From assembly GCA_963580285.1 (NCBI GenBank), contig OY757015.1, forward strand, positions 134,920,029-134,984,028: a stretch of 64,000 bases of DNA, given 5' to 3'. Of this stretch, positions 30,484 to 40,227 are shown piece by piece. The notes beneath the pieces were generated by a model. That model was not told the DNA's origin. It saw only the letters and a list, made by a program, of their open reading frames with translations, and made no database searches. A program made the translations under genes and the position numbers. The stretch comes from Lucinisca nassula. Lineage: Eukaryota > Mollusca > Bivalvia > Lucinida > Lucinidae. The stretch's first letter is position 1, and every line of letters begins with the position of its first letter.

Positions 30484-30527
30484 ATTATTATTATTATCAT
30501 TATTATTATTATTATTATTATTATTAA
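30484..30527. repeat. (ATT)n microsatellite
   Basis: Trinucleotide ATT repeats with one interruption, directly before the C1q terminal exon's 3' flank. Confidence 0.9.
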
Positions 30528-30574
30528 ACAAATGTCATTTTTGGAGTCAGGAAATCATATGGCTGTTTTTCCGG

Positions 30575-30999
30575 TTATGGTCCAGTTAACCGGCTTAAAA
30601 GATGTCCTGAGAAGCTGTCCACAGGACTGATATCATCAAAAATAACTGGCCCACCACGTGTGTCCATGGTTCTCAGGAAGACTTGATCACCTTTCAGGAG
30701 ATGAGATACAGCTGATTCTGACGAGCAATCTGGCCATTTTTCGTCACCCGATCTTAATATGCCAATATCTTTTCCATGAGCAACAATATTCGCGTAAATG
30801 TATTTGTTAGCTTGGGTACAAACTGTCGCATGGAAGACGTATAGCCCGCTGACTGGAGCAGTAAACATCCCTGTGTTGTTGTTGTAAACGTCGTTTTCGT
30901 TTAGTCCAATTTTGGCAAATATGAGAGTGTCACCGACAAATGGACTTCCGGTAGAAATATGATGTGCTGAGAAGGCATAGGGAAGTATGTCAGATTTTG
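30575..30999 (-). CDS. C1q-domain protein, exon 2 (C1q globular domain)
   Basis: The terminal coding exon of the two-exon C1q gene. Acceptor TTTTTTAATTTCAG precedes CAAAATCTGAC; with the last G of exon 1 this makes Ala, so the phases match. It encodes 141 residues plus stop (TAA at 30575-30577). The C1q signature appears in order: YAFSAHHISTGSPF, LNENDVYNNNTGMFTAPVSG, LYVFHATVCT, then SAVSHLLKGDQVFLRT and the final SFSGHLLSRL. This is a full-length C1q fold (about 130 residues) for secreted C1q-like proteins, which in bivalves form large families of pattern-recognition and carbohydrate-binding proteins. Two Cys (VCTQ and PDCSS) could bridge. No collagen repeats: it is a C1q-like protein with a coiled-coil stalk. 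Confidence 0.85.
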
Positions 31000-31057
31000 C
31001 TGAAATTAAAAAACGTACTGACAAAGACAATTCAGTTTCGTTTATAAAATATCATGT

Positions 31058-31452
31058 ACAGTGCCATTCTGATATTAAGGGGAATGGGAACACCTTCAGG
31101 GGAGGCAAATCCTGCAAAAATATTTTGTCTCCCATGTCAATAGGGATCAACTCTTAAAGGAAAGAATTTGCTCCTTAGGAGCAAATTCTTTCCTTTAAGA
31201 GTTGACCCCTTTTTCCGCGGGGTAGAGCTTATAGAAAAGCGAACAGGAAGTTCCGAAAGTTGTTTCCCTTTGAAAAATAGCGGTGAAAATCTGTCAGGTG
31301 TTCCCATCCCCCTTAAGACCACCTAAAATTTAGACTGTTTCTGCTTCAAAAAGCTTATTAAGTAGGTTGCAGTTGTTCTGCCTTCGTGTATTCTGTATAA
31401 AGTGTCCTCTGGTCAGAGACCCAAAGGTGGTCTTAATATAAGAATTTTACGA
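31058..31452 (+). mobile_element. Tc1-type MITE split by a TTAA MITE
   Basis: Starts ACAGTGCCATTCTGATATTA, resumes after the nested element with TTAAGACCACCTAAAATT, and ends AAGGTGGTCTTAATATAAGA / ATTTTAC. The family copies at 16141-16339 and 45538-45727 show the uninterrupted order. Confidence 0.7.
31079..31312. mobile_element. TTAA-target MITE, complete, long palindrome
   Basis: 234 bp between exact TTAA duplications (31075-31078 and 31313-31316). Ends GGGGAATGGGAACACC and GGTGTTCCCATCCCCC. The centre is a near-perfect palindrome around GAATTTGCTCCTTAGGAGCA (31140-31205). The pre-insertion site TATTAAGACCACC is seen intact in sister Tc1-type MITEs. Confidence 0.85.
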
Positions 31453-31584
31453 GTCATGTCGTATAACAAGACGGGGCACATATGATTATCCCTGTAAATG
31501 TAACGTGACTTCTGAGTGGCATATATTGGCACAAACGTGTACAAATTTAGCGAAATGTGAACAATAGATGTTCTTTCTGTTTTT

Positions 31585-31765
31585 GTTTGTTTGTGTTCAG
31601 GTTTTTAGGGACGTCTCAACACTATTTAGGTGATTTTTGGAGACGTTGCTTTTGATTTTGTGGAACTCTTGCTCAACTTCTAGATGAAATAACTTCTCAA
31701 ACTGTCACAGCTTAAAGAAACCGCTAGGATTTAATGAGGGCCCAACTCGTACCACTTTTCCTACG
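31585..31765 (-). mobile_element. SINE-A 3' half, minus strand
   Basis: Plus strand: GTTTGTTTGTGTTCAGGTTT, AGGGACGTCTCAACACTATT, TTTGGAGACGTTGCTTTTGA, CTTCTAGATGAAATAACTTC and CCAACTCGTACCACTTTTCC. Diverged. Confidence 0.65.
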
Positions 31766-31904
31766 CAATGTGGCTGAATTGTTTTATTGTTTTTCGTTGT
31801 TGTTGTTTTTTATTCTTCAGCAGGGTAAGGTTAATCTCAATTGAACTGAGATACACTTATTTCTAGTATCCCTTACCATCCCGACCCGCCCCTACCACAA
31901 AGGA

Positions 31905-32180
31905 AGTGACGGTTCTGTATTTAACAACACAGTAACCCTTGTGGGTGATTTTGTGTCGCCTCCCAGAAAAAGAGAGAAGAGAGATAGAAGAGACAGTAAG
32001 GAGATGAAAGTGACAGGGGAGAAAGAGGAAAATGAATGGCAGTCAAGAAGCAGAAGAAATAACAACACTCCTCCTCTACCCTTACCTTCTGTGATGACAA
32101 CAGGCATTGCCCAACTGTAAGCCAATATCAGTTGAACGCCCCAGTGATGCAATGTACACGTCACCTTTGCCTCACCCAAC
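31905..32180 (-). mobile_element. SINE-F, minus strand
   Basis: Plus strand: CTGTATTTAACAACACAGTA, CCCTTGTGGGTGATTTTGTG, then a purine-rich stretch (AGAGAGAAGAGAGATAGAAG) and the 5' end GTCACCTTTGCCTCACCC. The purine stretch is the complement of the pyrimidine tract in the plus-strand copy at 18928-19123. Confidence 0.65.
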
Positions 32181-32264
32181 CACCTCAATTTAATGGAACA
32201 TCAGCAAACAGTAAACCCAAAACGGCATCTTAAATTTTGTTCGTGACGGGGGTTGTTCGAGCCA

Positions 32265-32425
32265 TATCCCCATATTTGCATTATTTGCTGGCTCCCAACT
32301 TGCACATTGTCAATATTGGAAAAACAGGTAACCAGACCCCACTGACCTTTCAAGGTCAGGTCATGGTTACCTGTTTTTCCAACACTTATAATATTCAGAC
32401 TAGGAACCAGCAGATAATGCAAACA
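32265..32425. repeat. Fold-back element (inverted repeat)
   Basis: TTTGCATTATTTGCTGGCTC and ATTGGAAAAACAGGTAACCA are matched in inverted order by GGTTACCTGTTTTTCCAACA and AACCAGCAGATAATGCAAAC, with the centre near 32348. A Helitron-like element starts directly after the right arm. Confidence 0.7.
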
Positions 32426-34897
32426 AGAGGCCCATGGGCCACAATGCTCACCAGAGCTCAGGGGGCCACTGCCCACTGGCAGCAATGTATTTTAATTAAC
32501 CATGGAAGCCCTGTGCCCAAGGATGCTACAGATACAATTTGGATCCAATCAGCCTAGTGGCTTCAGATTCTGATGTCGCTTGAATGTGTTGTTGCCTGAC
32601 AACAGATGACAATTGACAATTTCCCATCTGTAGCAACAAATAGGCCAAAAGGAACATTATTAAAGGAACATTTCTATGAAAGTGTGGCAAAATATCTTGA
32701 AAGAAATTAATGTCATTTTTCAATTTTCCCCATTATAAGCCTTTGGAAACTCTTAACTTGGCATAGCAAACAAACCAAAGAGCTAAATTTCATAAACTAG
32801 AGCTCAGATGGACACTAGCTGCCAAATGGCAGACATGTATTATAACATGATATGATTTTAATATACCAATTATAAGGTCTCCCAAAAAAAACCATACCCA
32901 AATGAGCACCCGTGTGGACTGTATCTGAAATAGTAGGTGTTTTATAAAGTAAAGAGGGTGGGGCAGGGACCCAATGGAGTCCTAGTTGGTGTCAATAAAT
33001 GCATCTTATCAAAAGAAACAGAGACATATATGGTTTAGCAGTGGGGATATGTATGGTTCCTGAGATGCAAGGCCTTTTAAACAATGGAGGGATTCGGGCA
33101 TGGCAGATCCCAGAAAAGCCCAAGATTGTTGTCACTGACTATGTCTTATCATAAGGAACAAGAGTATGTATGAGATATGAGGCCCTTGTATGAAGTGGCA
33201 GGATGAGAAATGGCCCCTGCAGACCCCCCAAGACGGAGTTGGCTGAATGTGTCTATTAACAATGAACAGTGTCTATTAACAATGAACAATAATATATGTG
33301 ATTATAGGATGGGAAATTGAATGGTTTCTGGGATATATGGCCTATTATGAAGCGGAGTCTTATCATAAGGAACAAGAATATATATGTTTAAGGGGTGGGG
33401 ATCTGAACAGTTTCTAAGATATATGGATTTTAATGAAGTAAAGGGGTGGGGCATGGTCGTGGCACCCTAGAGGACCCCCATGCTGGTGTCACTGATTGCG
33501 TCTTATCACAAGGAACAAGAATATATATGGTTTCGGGTTGGGGCTCTGAACAGTTTCTCAGATATAGGGTCTTTTGGGAAGTCAAGGGGTGGAGCATGGC
33601 CTGGGTGTGCCCTGGGTGACCCCTAGGATGGTGTCACTGAATCGGTCTTATCATAAGGAATAAGAATATATATGGTTTAGGGGTGGGGATCTGTAAGGTT
33701 TCTGGAATATTTGGCCTTTTATAAAGTGGAGGGGGTTGGGCGTGGTTCCGGCACATCCCAGGGGACCCCCAAGTTGGTGTCACTGAATACAACTTATCAT
33801 AAGGAATGAGAATATACATAGTTTATGGGAGGGATCCCAATGGTTTCTGAGATAAATGGCATTTAATGAAGTGGAGAAGGTGGGGCATGTCCCGGAACAT
33901 CTCGGGGGACCCACAGGTTTGTGTCACTTAAGTTAATGTGTCTTATCATAAGGAACAAGAGTATATATGGTTTAGGGGTGGGGATCTGAATGGTTTCTGA
34001 GATAAATGACCTTTTATGAAGTGGAGGGGTCGGGGCATGTCCCCGGCATATCCCGGGGGACCTCCAGGTTGGTGTCACTTAATGCATCTCATCATAAGGA
34101 ACAAGAATATATATGGTTTAGGGGTGGGGATCTGTAAGGATTCTGAGATATAAGGCATTTTATGAAGTGGAGGGGGCGGGGCATGGCCCCAGCACAACCT
34201 AGGGGACCCCCAGGTTGGCAAAAAGCATAGGGCTAAGAGAAGTTTACTCAAGGAACATTTCTATGTAAGTTTTGTCAAAATATCTACAATGACTTGGCAG
34301 TAAATTTTTCAGTTTTCCCCATTATAAGTCAATGACAACTCTAAGTTGCCATAGCAACAAAACTAAAAGGCCAAACTTCATAAAAAACACAAAACCTGTA
34401 AAGGCAAATATGATGAATATTTTAATAAAGTCTCCACCTCCTAGAACTTACGGTTTCTGAGGAGATGATTTTTTAAGTATTTTTTTTTTTCTATTTTTTG
34501 CATTTTGGTTTCCATGGTAACCAATGAAAATGATCACAGGCCTAAAAGCATATGGCAGATAGCAGATTGCCTAAGGAACATTTCTATGAAAGTTTTGTCA
34601 AAATATCTGCAGAGGCTTGGTAATAAATGCCATTTTTCAATTTTCCCCATTATAAGTCTATGGCAACTATAAGTTACCATAGCAACCAAACTAATGAGCC
34701 GATTTTCATAAAAAACACAAACTTTCAATCCCAAAGCCCAAGGATGCTACCGATAAAATTTGGGCCCAATTGGCCCAGTGGCTTCAGAGACGATGTCGTT
34801 TGAAACTGTTGACGGACGCAGACGCAGACGCAGACGACGACGGACAACTGCCTATCCTATAAGCTCCCCCGGAGCCTTCGGCTCCGGTGAGCTAAAA
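32426..34897 (+). mobile_element. Helitron-like element with ~145-bp tandem core
   Basis: Starts ACAAGAGGCCCATGGGCC (the copy at 58908 starts the same way) with subterminal GCTCACCAGAGCTC (32446-32459), complementary to GAGCCTTCGGCTCCGGTGAG near the 3' end. The 3' hairpin is CCGGAGCC-TTC-GGCTCCGG (34869-34887). The core has eight units whose CTTATCATAAGGAACAAG blocks lie near 33003, 33146, 33358, 33504, 33647, 33791, 33941 and 34087. Outside it are two longer CATTTTTCAATTTTCCCC repeats (32714, 34636) and a CGCAGACGCAGACGACGAC run. No helicase or Rep gene, so non-autonomous. Confidence 0.6.
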
Positions 34898-35067
34898 AAG
34901 ATCGAGGAAATAAATTGGGATAATCTAGGGATATTTGTCGATCATCTGTAAAATAATGGTAGGTTGAGTGTACTCGTTAGAACCGCCACTATAAGGTTGT
35001 TGATTCTTATTTTGACAAAAAACACATACACGTCATGACAAAACTAGAAACATCTCCCTAACACTTC

Positions 35068-35322
35068 ATATTTGAGGCGGGCACAGCATTTCCTAAAAAT
35101 TACATGTGCACCCAGCGAAGACTCCGATGAGCCTGCGCATCCGCGCAGTCTGATCAGAGTCTTCGTTGTGCACTCTTAAGATGGCAAAGGGCCCAATGCT
35201 CCTTCATGCACCAAGAGACGTCTCTGGTCCAACAATATGGATGCACAGGCTGATCTGATTCTTCGCTGTGAGCACTGGTAAATTGTAGGAAATGCTGTGC
35301 TTCGCCTCAATTTTGTGTTATA
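35068..35322. mobile_element. MITE with TTGAGGCGGGCACAGC ends
   Basis: Left TTTGAGGCGGGCACAGCATT and right AATGCTGTGCTTCGCCTCAA are complementary. Inside, GAAGACTCCGATGAGCC ... CGCGCAGTCTGATCAGAGTC forms a smaller palindrome reminiscent of PAL-2. Non-coding. Confidence 0.65.
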
Positions 35323-35529
35323 GAACTATTGAAAGAATTAGAATAGTTTGAATCAGTCATAGTAATGAAGCCATCGGTGTTTGAGTCATTTTACTGTATT
35401 GGCATAGAAATTTTAAAATGATATAACAAAACTACCAGTTGTATTGTCTTTACAGTAACACACCAATATCAGACAATGTTTTCAGCCATGACTCTAAAAA
35501 TGACGTTGGTCCGATGAATATTTGTCAGG

Positions 35530-35670
35530 GACACTTGCTTCAGGTCCAGATATAGATTGTGGATGCTCGTTAGAACCGCCTTATCGAGGCGGTTCTAAGG
35601 TGTTTCAATTTGTTATTCGTTGCTCCGAGGCTGTTTTATTGAGTACCCACAATCTATATTTGAACAAGAA
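35530..35670. mobile_element. PAL-1 core with an insert between palindrome arm parts
   Basis: ATAGATTGTGGATGCTCGTT, GAACCGCCTTATCGAGGCGG, then ~45 bp of unrelated sequence (TTTCAATTTGTTATTCGTTG) before GAGTACCCACAATCTATATT. The remaining arms still match. Confidence 0.65.
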
Positions 35671-35749
35671 TACGGGAAATGGTGTATATCCTTTTAAACT
35701 CTCCATTTAAAGAGTGTCTACAAGGGAATTCATTGTATGGAACTGTTGC

Positions 35750-36045
35750 CGGCCTCGGTAGTTCAGTCGGATGCGCGTCCGACTGGTGATCAGGAGGACG
35801 CGGGTTCAATACCTGCAGGGCTCGGCAACATTCTTTCGTGGAGATTGATCATGAAATCTTTTCTACGGCCATTCTCTCCCTTCCACTGATTCAAGAAAGG
35901 AAGTTGTTAGTTTCTGCATGGCGAAAGAATGTGCACTGTACTGGTTAACCGCTTAGGTATAAGCCTGCCCAGGAAAAGTGTGGATAGGTAAACTGACCGG
36001 CTCAAAAATGACCGGGCCATTAAACTCCAAAACAAACAAACAAAT
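35750..36045 (+). mobile_element. SINE-B, complete
   Basis: tRNA-like head GGCCTCGGTAGTTCAGTCGG (A box) and GGGTTCAATACCTGC (B box), middle module TGGTTAACCGCTTAGGTATA, tail TTAAACTCCAAAACAAACAA. No exact flanking repeat was found. It lies in the C1q intron, antisense to the gene. Confidence 0.8.
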
Positions 36046-36047
36046 GT

Positions 36048-36260
36048 AACTCGTCACGGGAACTAATCAGCGTAAGCCCCACTTTAGAAGGATATACATA
36101 AATTTTGTTAAGTCTGTTCAAAGACATAAGTTGTGGGTACTCGTTAGAACCGCCTGAACGAGGCGGTTCTAACGAGCACCCACAACCTATGTTTGGGACA
36201 TTACTAAGAAAAATATCACAACATTTCATAAGAAAAATAACCGCTCTTAAAATGTATCAT
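36048..36260 (-). mobile_element. PAL-1 MITE
   Basis: Starts near AACTCGTCACGGGAACTAAT, has the palindrome GTACTCGTTAGAACCGCC / GGCGGTTCTAACGAGCACCC with GAACGA centre (36136-36190), then ACTAAGAAAAATATCACAAC. Right end not clear because another copy follows. Confidence 0.65.
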
Positions 36261-36261
36261 T

Positions 36262-36529
36262 ACGAAATCACGTAAATTTTACCGCTGTAAAAATGAAAAA
36301 TTTAAAATGAAAAAAAAAGTGATATTTTTCTTATTTCTGCTCAAAATATAGATTGTGGGTACATGTTAAAACCGCCTCATCGAGGTGGTTCTAACGAGTA
36401 CCCACAAGCTATATTTTAGAGCAGAAATAAGAAAAATAAGGTTTACCCTTGAAAACACCAGTTTTACTACATGTATATAAGAGAGGGGTTCAAGGGGGTC
36501 AAAACTACATAGGCATGTTTGCGTGATGC
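36262..36529 (+). mobile_element. PAL-1 MITE, complete, beside the C1q splice donor
   Basis: Contains GTGATATTTTTCTTATTTCT, palindrome GTACATGTTAAAACCGCCTC / GAGGTGGTTCTAACGAGTAC and the right end TAGGCATGTTTGCGTGATGC. Its right end lies about 32 bp downstream (in intron terms) of the C1q exon 1 donor. Confidence 0.7.
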
Positions 36530-36566
36530 ATCGCAACGGGCGTTAAGTATATAAATATGTTCTTAC

Positions 36567-37113
36567 CGACGCTATTTGCTGATAAATTTCTGATTTCGAT
36601 GTCATCGTTTTTCGCGGTTTGGTTTAGGTATGCAATGTCGAGTCTATTCTGATTACATTCTTTGTCAATTCCATCAAGTCTGGATTGTAGCTGGTCTAGT
36701 GTTGTCGTTGCATTGTTAACTATGGCCGATGTCTGTCCTGTCAGATTCATTCCAGTAGCGGTCTGCTCGAGCCTTTTGAATGCATTTGTTAAATTTTCAA
36801 GCTTTTTCTCCAGACGAGCTCGTTGTAATTTTTCTTCCAAAATCCAGCTCACTAAATGGTCTATAGTATATCCACTGGTGGGAATGGTAGAATTTGATGC
36901 TGATATCGTTGCAGATCCTGTAGATTTTGTTGTAGAAATTTTTGTAGAATCCGTAGATTTTGTTGTAGACATTGTTGTAGAACCTATAGAATTTGTTGTT
37001 GATTTTTTTGTAGAATCTGTAGATTTTGTCGTAGAATTTGTTTGTTGACTCGTCACCAGTAAACCATATCCAGAGGCCACAACACATAACAGCAGTATTA
37101 GAGGCCTTAACAT
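36567..37113 (-). CDS. C1q-domain protein, exon 1 (signal peptide, stalk)
   Basis: The start is taken at the internal ATG at 37113 (MLRPLILLLCVVASGYG), a clean signal peptide; the ATG nine codons upstream (37140) would put polar residues ahead of it. Donor GCGTCG|GTAAGA, phase 1, matches exon 2. With exon 2 the protein is 323 residues. After the signal comes a Ser/Thr-rich segment of imperfect TKSTDSTK-type repeats (residues ~25-75), likely O-glycosylated. Then an amphipathic coiled-coil stretch (SWILEEKLQRARLEKKLENL and DQLQSRLDGIDKECNQNRLD) precedes the C1q domain, with N-glycosylation sites NLT, NAT, NQT and NLS. The coiled coil probably drives oligomerisation in place of collagen. Secreted; an immune lectin-like role is inferred from family. 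Confidence 0.8.
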
Positions 37114-37429
37114 CGTGAGCTGTTGACCATCCGAATACATTTGAACACTGTTATCTGCAAGTCTGGAATGCTTATGTTGTTTGACAACCTCGGGTTCTCG
37201 TCAAGATAGCATCAAGGTTGGTGTCCCAATTATTTTGTAACCAGGCTGTGTTTTTAACTTTTTGACCCGCGTGGGCCAACAAAGATCGGTCGGTTAGTCC
37301 AGCCCCGATGCATTTTTAGTTTCTCCAATACGCATTGCTGTTTCGTAAAAAGAAAAAACTCTAGATAGAAGACTTTTTCTATTTTAAAACATCACTTTGC
37401 ATATATACTGTTACACTGCCATAGAAAAT

Positions 37430-37770
37430 CATTTCCCTTGCACCATGTCAACCAGTACGTGTAATCTAAACTTAATATAGAAAAAAACTGGGATTTACAG
37501 GGGTAAACATTATTGTCCTTATTTTTGCTCCAAGACATAGGTTGTGGGTACTTGTAAGAATCGCCTCTAACAAGCACCTACAACACATAGGTTGTGTGTA
37601 CTCGTTAGACCCGCCTCATTGAGGCGGTTCTAACAAGCACCCACAACCTATGTTTGAAGTAAAAATGAGGAAAATAGCACATATTTTTGTCAGAATTTTC
37701 TTTTTTTTTTCAAGAGCTGAAAAACTACAATCTTTTACACGGATGTGTTAACATGAGGGATACACCATGC
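37430..37770 (-). mobile_element. PAL-1 MITE with duplicated palindrome
   Basis: Two palindrome units: a shortened one (TGGGTACTTGTAAGAATCGC ... CTAACAAGCACCTACAACAC) and a full one (GTACTCGTTAGACCCGCCTC / GAGGCGGTTCTAACAAGCAC). They share the ACATAGGTTGTG junction. The right end is the ACACGGATGTGTTAACATGA type. It lies just upstream of the C1q gene. Confidence 0.7.
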
Positions 37771-37989
37771 ATATTTTCGATAACCACGTGGGCAATCGCA
37801 GTAAAGCCTCTGAATTATTTAGAAACTTTTGTTCGAGTGATAAACAACATTTGGCAAAATCTGAACGTCTGAAGGAACGACGAAGAGAAAGCTTCCAGTG
37901 GTCCTCTGACTGATGAAAGAAATCAACTACAGTAAAACAAAGGGGCGCCCTTAACCGAAATTGTAGAGGAAGCGGGGGTTCACTATGAA

Positions 37990-38243
37990 AAAACGCCTAT
38001 TGAAATACATTTGTTAATTATACCTCCAAAACAACGAAAAATTTCAGATGAAAAATTGTGATTTTTTTTTTTTTTTTTTTTTTCTGCTAAAAATGTAGAT
38101 TAGAATAACCAGAATCTATATTTTAGAGCAGAAATAAGAATAAATAGGGTTAACCCCTGTAAACCCCCGTTTTTCTATATAAAAGTGATTCAATGGGGTC
38201 AGCTTTGTATACGCATATTTTCGTTATATTACAGGAGTTTACA

Positions 38244-38274
<31 letters not shown>

Positions 38275-38370
38275 GACATACGTTTTGGGAACTGGTTAGA
38301 ACCGCCTTTTTGGACAAAGAATAAGAAAATAACACGGAAAAAATTATTATTGCGACCACACGGCGTGTTA
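37990..38370. mobile_element. Two degenerate PAL-1 copies
   Basis: Copy 1 (37990-38220): AAAACGCCTATTGAAATACA, a T-run, ATTTTAGAGCAGAAATAAG and right end TACGCATATTTTCGTTATA. Copy 2 (about 38225-38372): T-run, CATACGTTTTGGGAACTGGT, TAGAACCGCCTTTTTGG and CACGGCGTGTTATCGCATG. Palindrome arms are partly replaced by T-runs in both. Confidence 0.55.
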
Positions 38371-38442
38371 TCGCATGTTATAAGATGCCAAAACCCCGAA
38401 CGTTAGTATACATATATTAATGTAGCATTATAACATATACAT

Positions 38443-39010
38443 GCTGGGGTTAAATGACACGTCAACCCTTGTGGGTAGTTTTGTGTCGCGTGCCAGAGAA
38501 AGGTAGAAAAGAGATTTTGTTTGTTTGTTTGATTTGAGGTTTAACGTCCCCGTCAACACTATAAAGGTCATTTTGGAGACGTTGATTCCAATTTTGTGGG
38601 ACTTTTATCCGACACTGAGATGAAATGACATCTCAAGCCCTGTCGCCAAATGAAACCAATAGGGTTTATAAGCATGGACGGTCCGACTCGTGCGCACTGC
38701 GATCCCTGGGCAGGCTTAGATCCTCTAAGCGGTTTACCAGTCCTCGTGTGCGGGTCGGATTCAGCTCTGCGAGGAAGCATCATGCAGCCCATATATTTCT
38801 TCAAGCCCCGATGGGCGGGGGCCGTGTAGAAAAGAGATAGTAGAGGAGATGAAAGAGGAAGACTAGGGGAGACGAAACTGAAGAAACAGGAGAAATAACA
38901 TTTTCCCCTCTTCTCTTAATACCTGCTGCAAGGACAACGAGCCTGCTAATATCAACTGGTGACGTAAGATACACGGCATCGTTTCCTCAACCCCAGCCCT
39001 ACTCCCCCTC
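38443..39010 (-). mobile_element. SINE-F split by SINE-A
   Basis: Plus strand starts GGGGTTAAATGACACGTCAA and CCCTTGTGGGTAGTTTTGTG and resumes after SINE-A with AGTAGAGGAGATGAAAGAGG, ending ATCGTTTCCTCAACCCC. The 3' tail reads GGGTTGACGTGTCATTTAAC on the minus strand. Confidence 0.75.
38516..38825 (-). mobile_element. SINE-A, full-length, 13-bp target duplication
   Basis: The duplication GTAGAAAAGAGAT lies at 38503-38515 and 38826-38838. Plus strand runs from TTTGTTTGTTTGTTTGATTT (tail complement) to CCGATGGGCGGGGGCCGT (head complement). It lies inside SINE-F, so SINE-A moved after SINE-F at this locus. Confidence 0.9.
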
Positions 39011-39014
39011 CGAA

Positions 39015-39272
39015 AACACATCTCGGGAACAAGTCCGTGAATGAACACCCCCTAAACCCAACTTTGTACAAAAAAAACCGGGGTTTACGGGTGTATACAT
39101 TTTTCTTATTTCTCCTCTAAGACATAGGTTGTGGGTACTCGTTAGAACCGCCTCAACGAGCACCCACAACCTATGTTAGCTTGCAAACAAGAAAAAAATC
39201 ACGGATTTTCATAAAAAGTAGCCATTTTGGAGATAAGAAAACGTGACTATGTAGCACCTAGTGTCATCGCGT
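39015..39272 (-). mobile_element. PAL-1 MITE
   Basis: GAACAAGTCCGTGAATGAAC, CCGGGGTTTACGGGTGTATA and the palindrome GTGGGTACTCGTTAGAACCG / CAACGAGCACCCACAACCTA with a short centre. Right flank GTGTCATCGCGTTAAC. Confidence 0.65.
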
Positions 39273-39520
39273 TAACAAGTCCATGCGACACATACCCCTA
39301 TTAATCCGACGTTACATAGAGAGAACTTGGGTTTACAAGGGTAACATTATTTTTCTTATTTCGCCTCTAAGACACAGGGTTTAGGAACTCGTTGCTCTGG
39401 TCCATGTAGGCGGTTCTAACGAACACATACAACCAATGTTCACACTGGTCAATACATACGCACAGGCTGCGTAGCGGTCGCATAGGCTTCGTATTTTGGA
39501 CGCATAGGCTTCGATGAAAA

Positions 39521-39547
39521 ATGGCGGATGACAGTTCGTCAATGCAG
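39521..39547 (+). other. Short start-codon/donor segment in the left arm
   Basis: Inside the arm, AAAATGGCGGATGACAG starts a frame MADDSSSMQ that ends exactly at CAG|GTAAGA. The right arm keeps the ATG and MADDSSS but lacks the donor. It may be a first coding exon of the lost element gene or a host exon; far too short to be sure. Confidence 0.25.
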
Positions 39548-40227
39548 GTAAGAAACGGGTTTTACGTCAATCTAAATGTTGTATAGCGTTGTCCAATACT
39601 GACATCTGCCTTACGGACCACTTTATTAACGTGCGGCTTCGTCTGTTGCAAGAAAAAGTTTGAAAAACGGAATATAGAAAAATAGACCCCAAAAGAAATT
39701 TGGCAATCAACACATATTCACCTGTAGTTTCACTTTGGCCCGGTCGCCCTATGTAACTACACGTTTCTGGCTGGTGTTCTGGCCGATAAATTGTGAATAA
39801 CGATAATGAAATCGAAAAGCTAACATGCAACTTTCGTCACATCTTTTGCGAAAAACAAAAATCTTGATATTTCGATACAACGAACGTAGCTTCGTTACCT
39901 ATTACAACGCAGAGGCTGCGAACTAAATTTGAAAGCCCTGAATTATGCAGTATAATAACGATTGATATTAAATTAATATCGAGAAATGAGCCAACCAGCG
40001 TTAGTTGATGATGCTAAAGACATTCTGCATCATTAATACCAAACACATTTTCATTCTCAGCTAAGCAAATACAACATTATGATTCGAATGCCAAAATCTG
40101 TCAAGTTACAATTATTTACACTACCGTTCATAACCTTGGTAAGTCTTCGCCAAATCTGTTAAGTATTAAGCCAAATAATATTTGCACTGTATGAATATCT
40201 GTCGTGTTTTTATTACAACGCACGTTT

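Larger units (their letters stand above)
31000..36566 (-). other. Intron of the C1q gene (5.6 kb)
   Basis: Donor GTAAGA (36561-36566) and acceptor CAG (31000-31002). It contains a Tc1-type MITE with a nested TTAA MITE, SINE-A, SINE-F, a Helitron-like element, another MITE, SINE-B and PAL-1 copies, accounting for nearly all of its length. Confidence 0.75.

Noticed and set aside
36662..37048. 128-codon plus-strand open frame
   Set aside because: It is the antisense shadow of C1q exon 1; the minus strand has the signal peptide, splice site and phase match.
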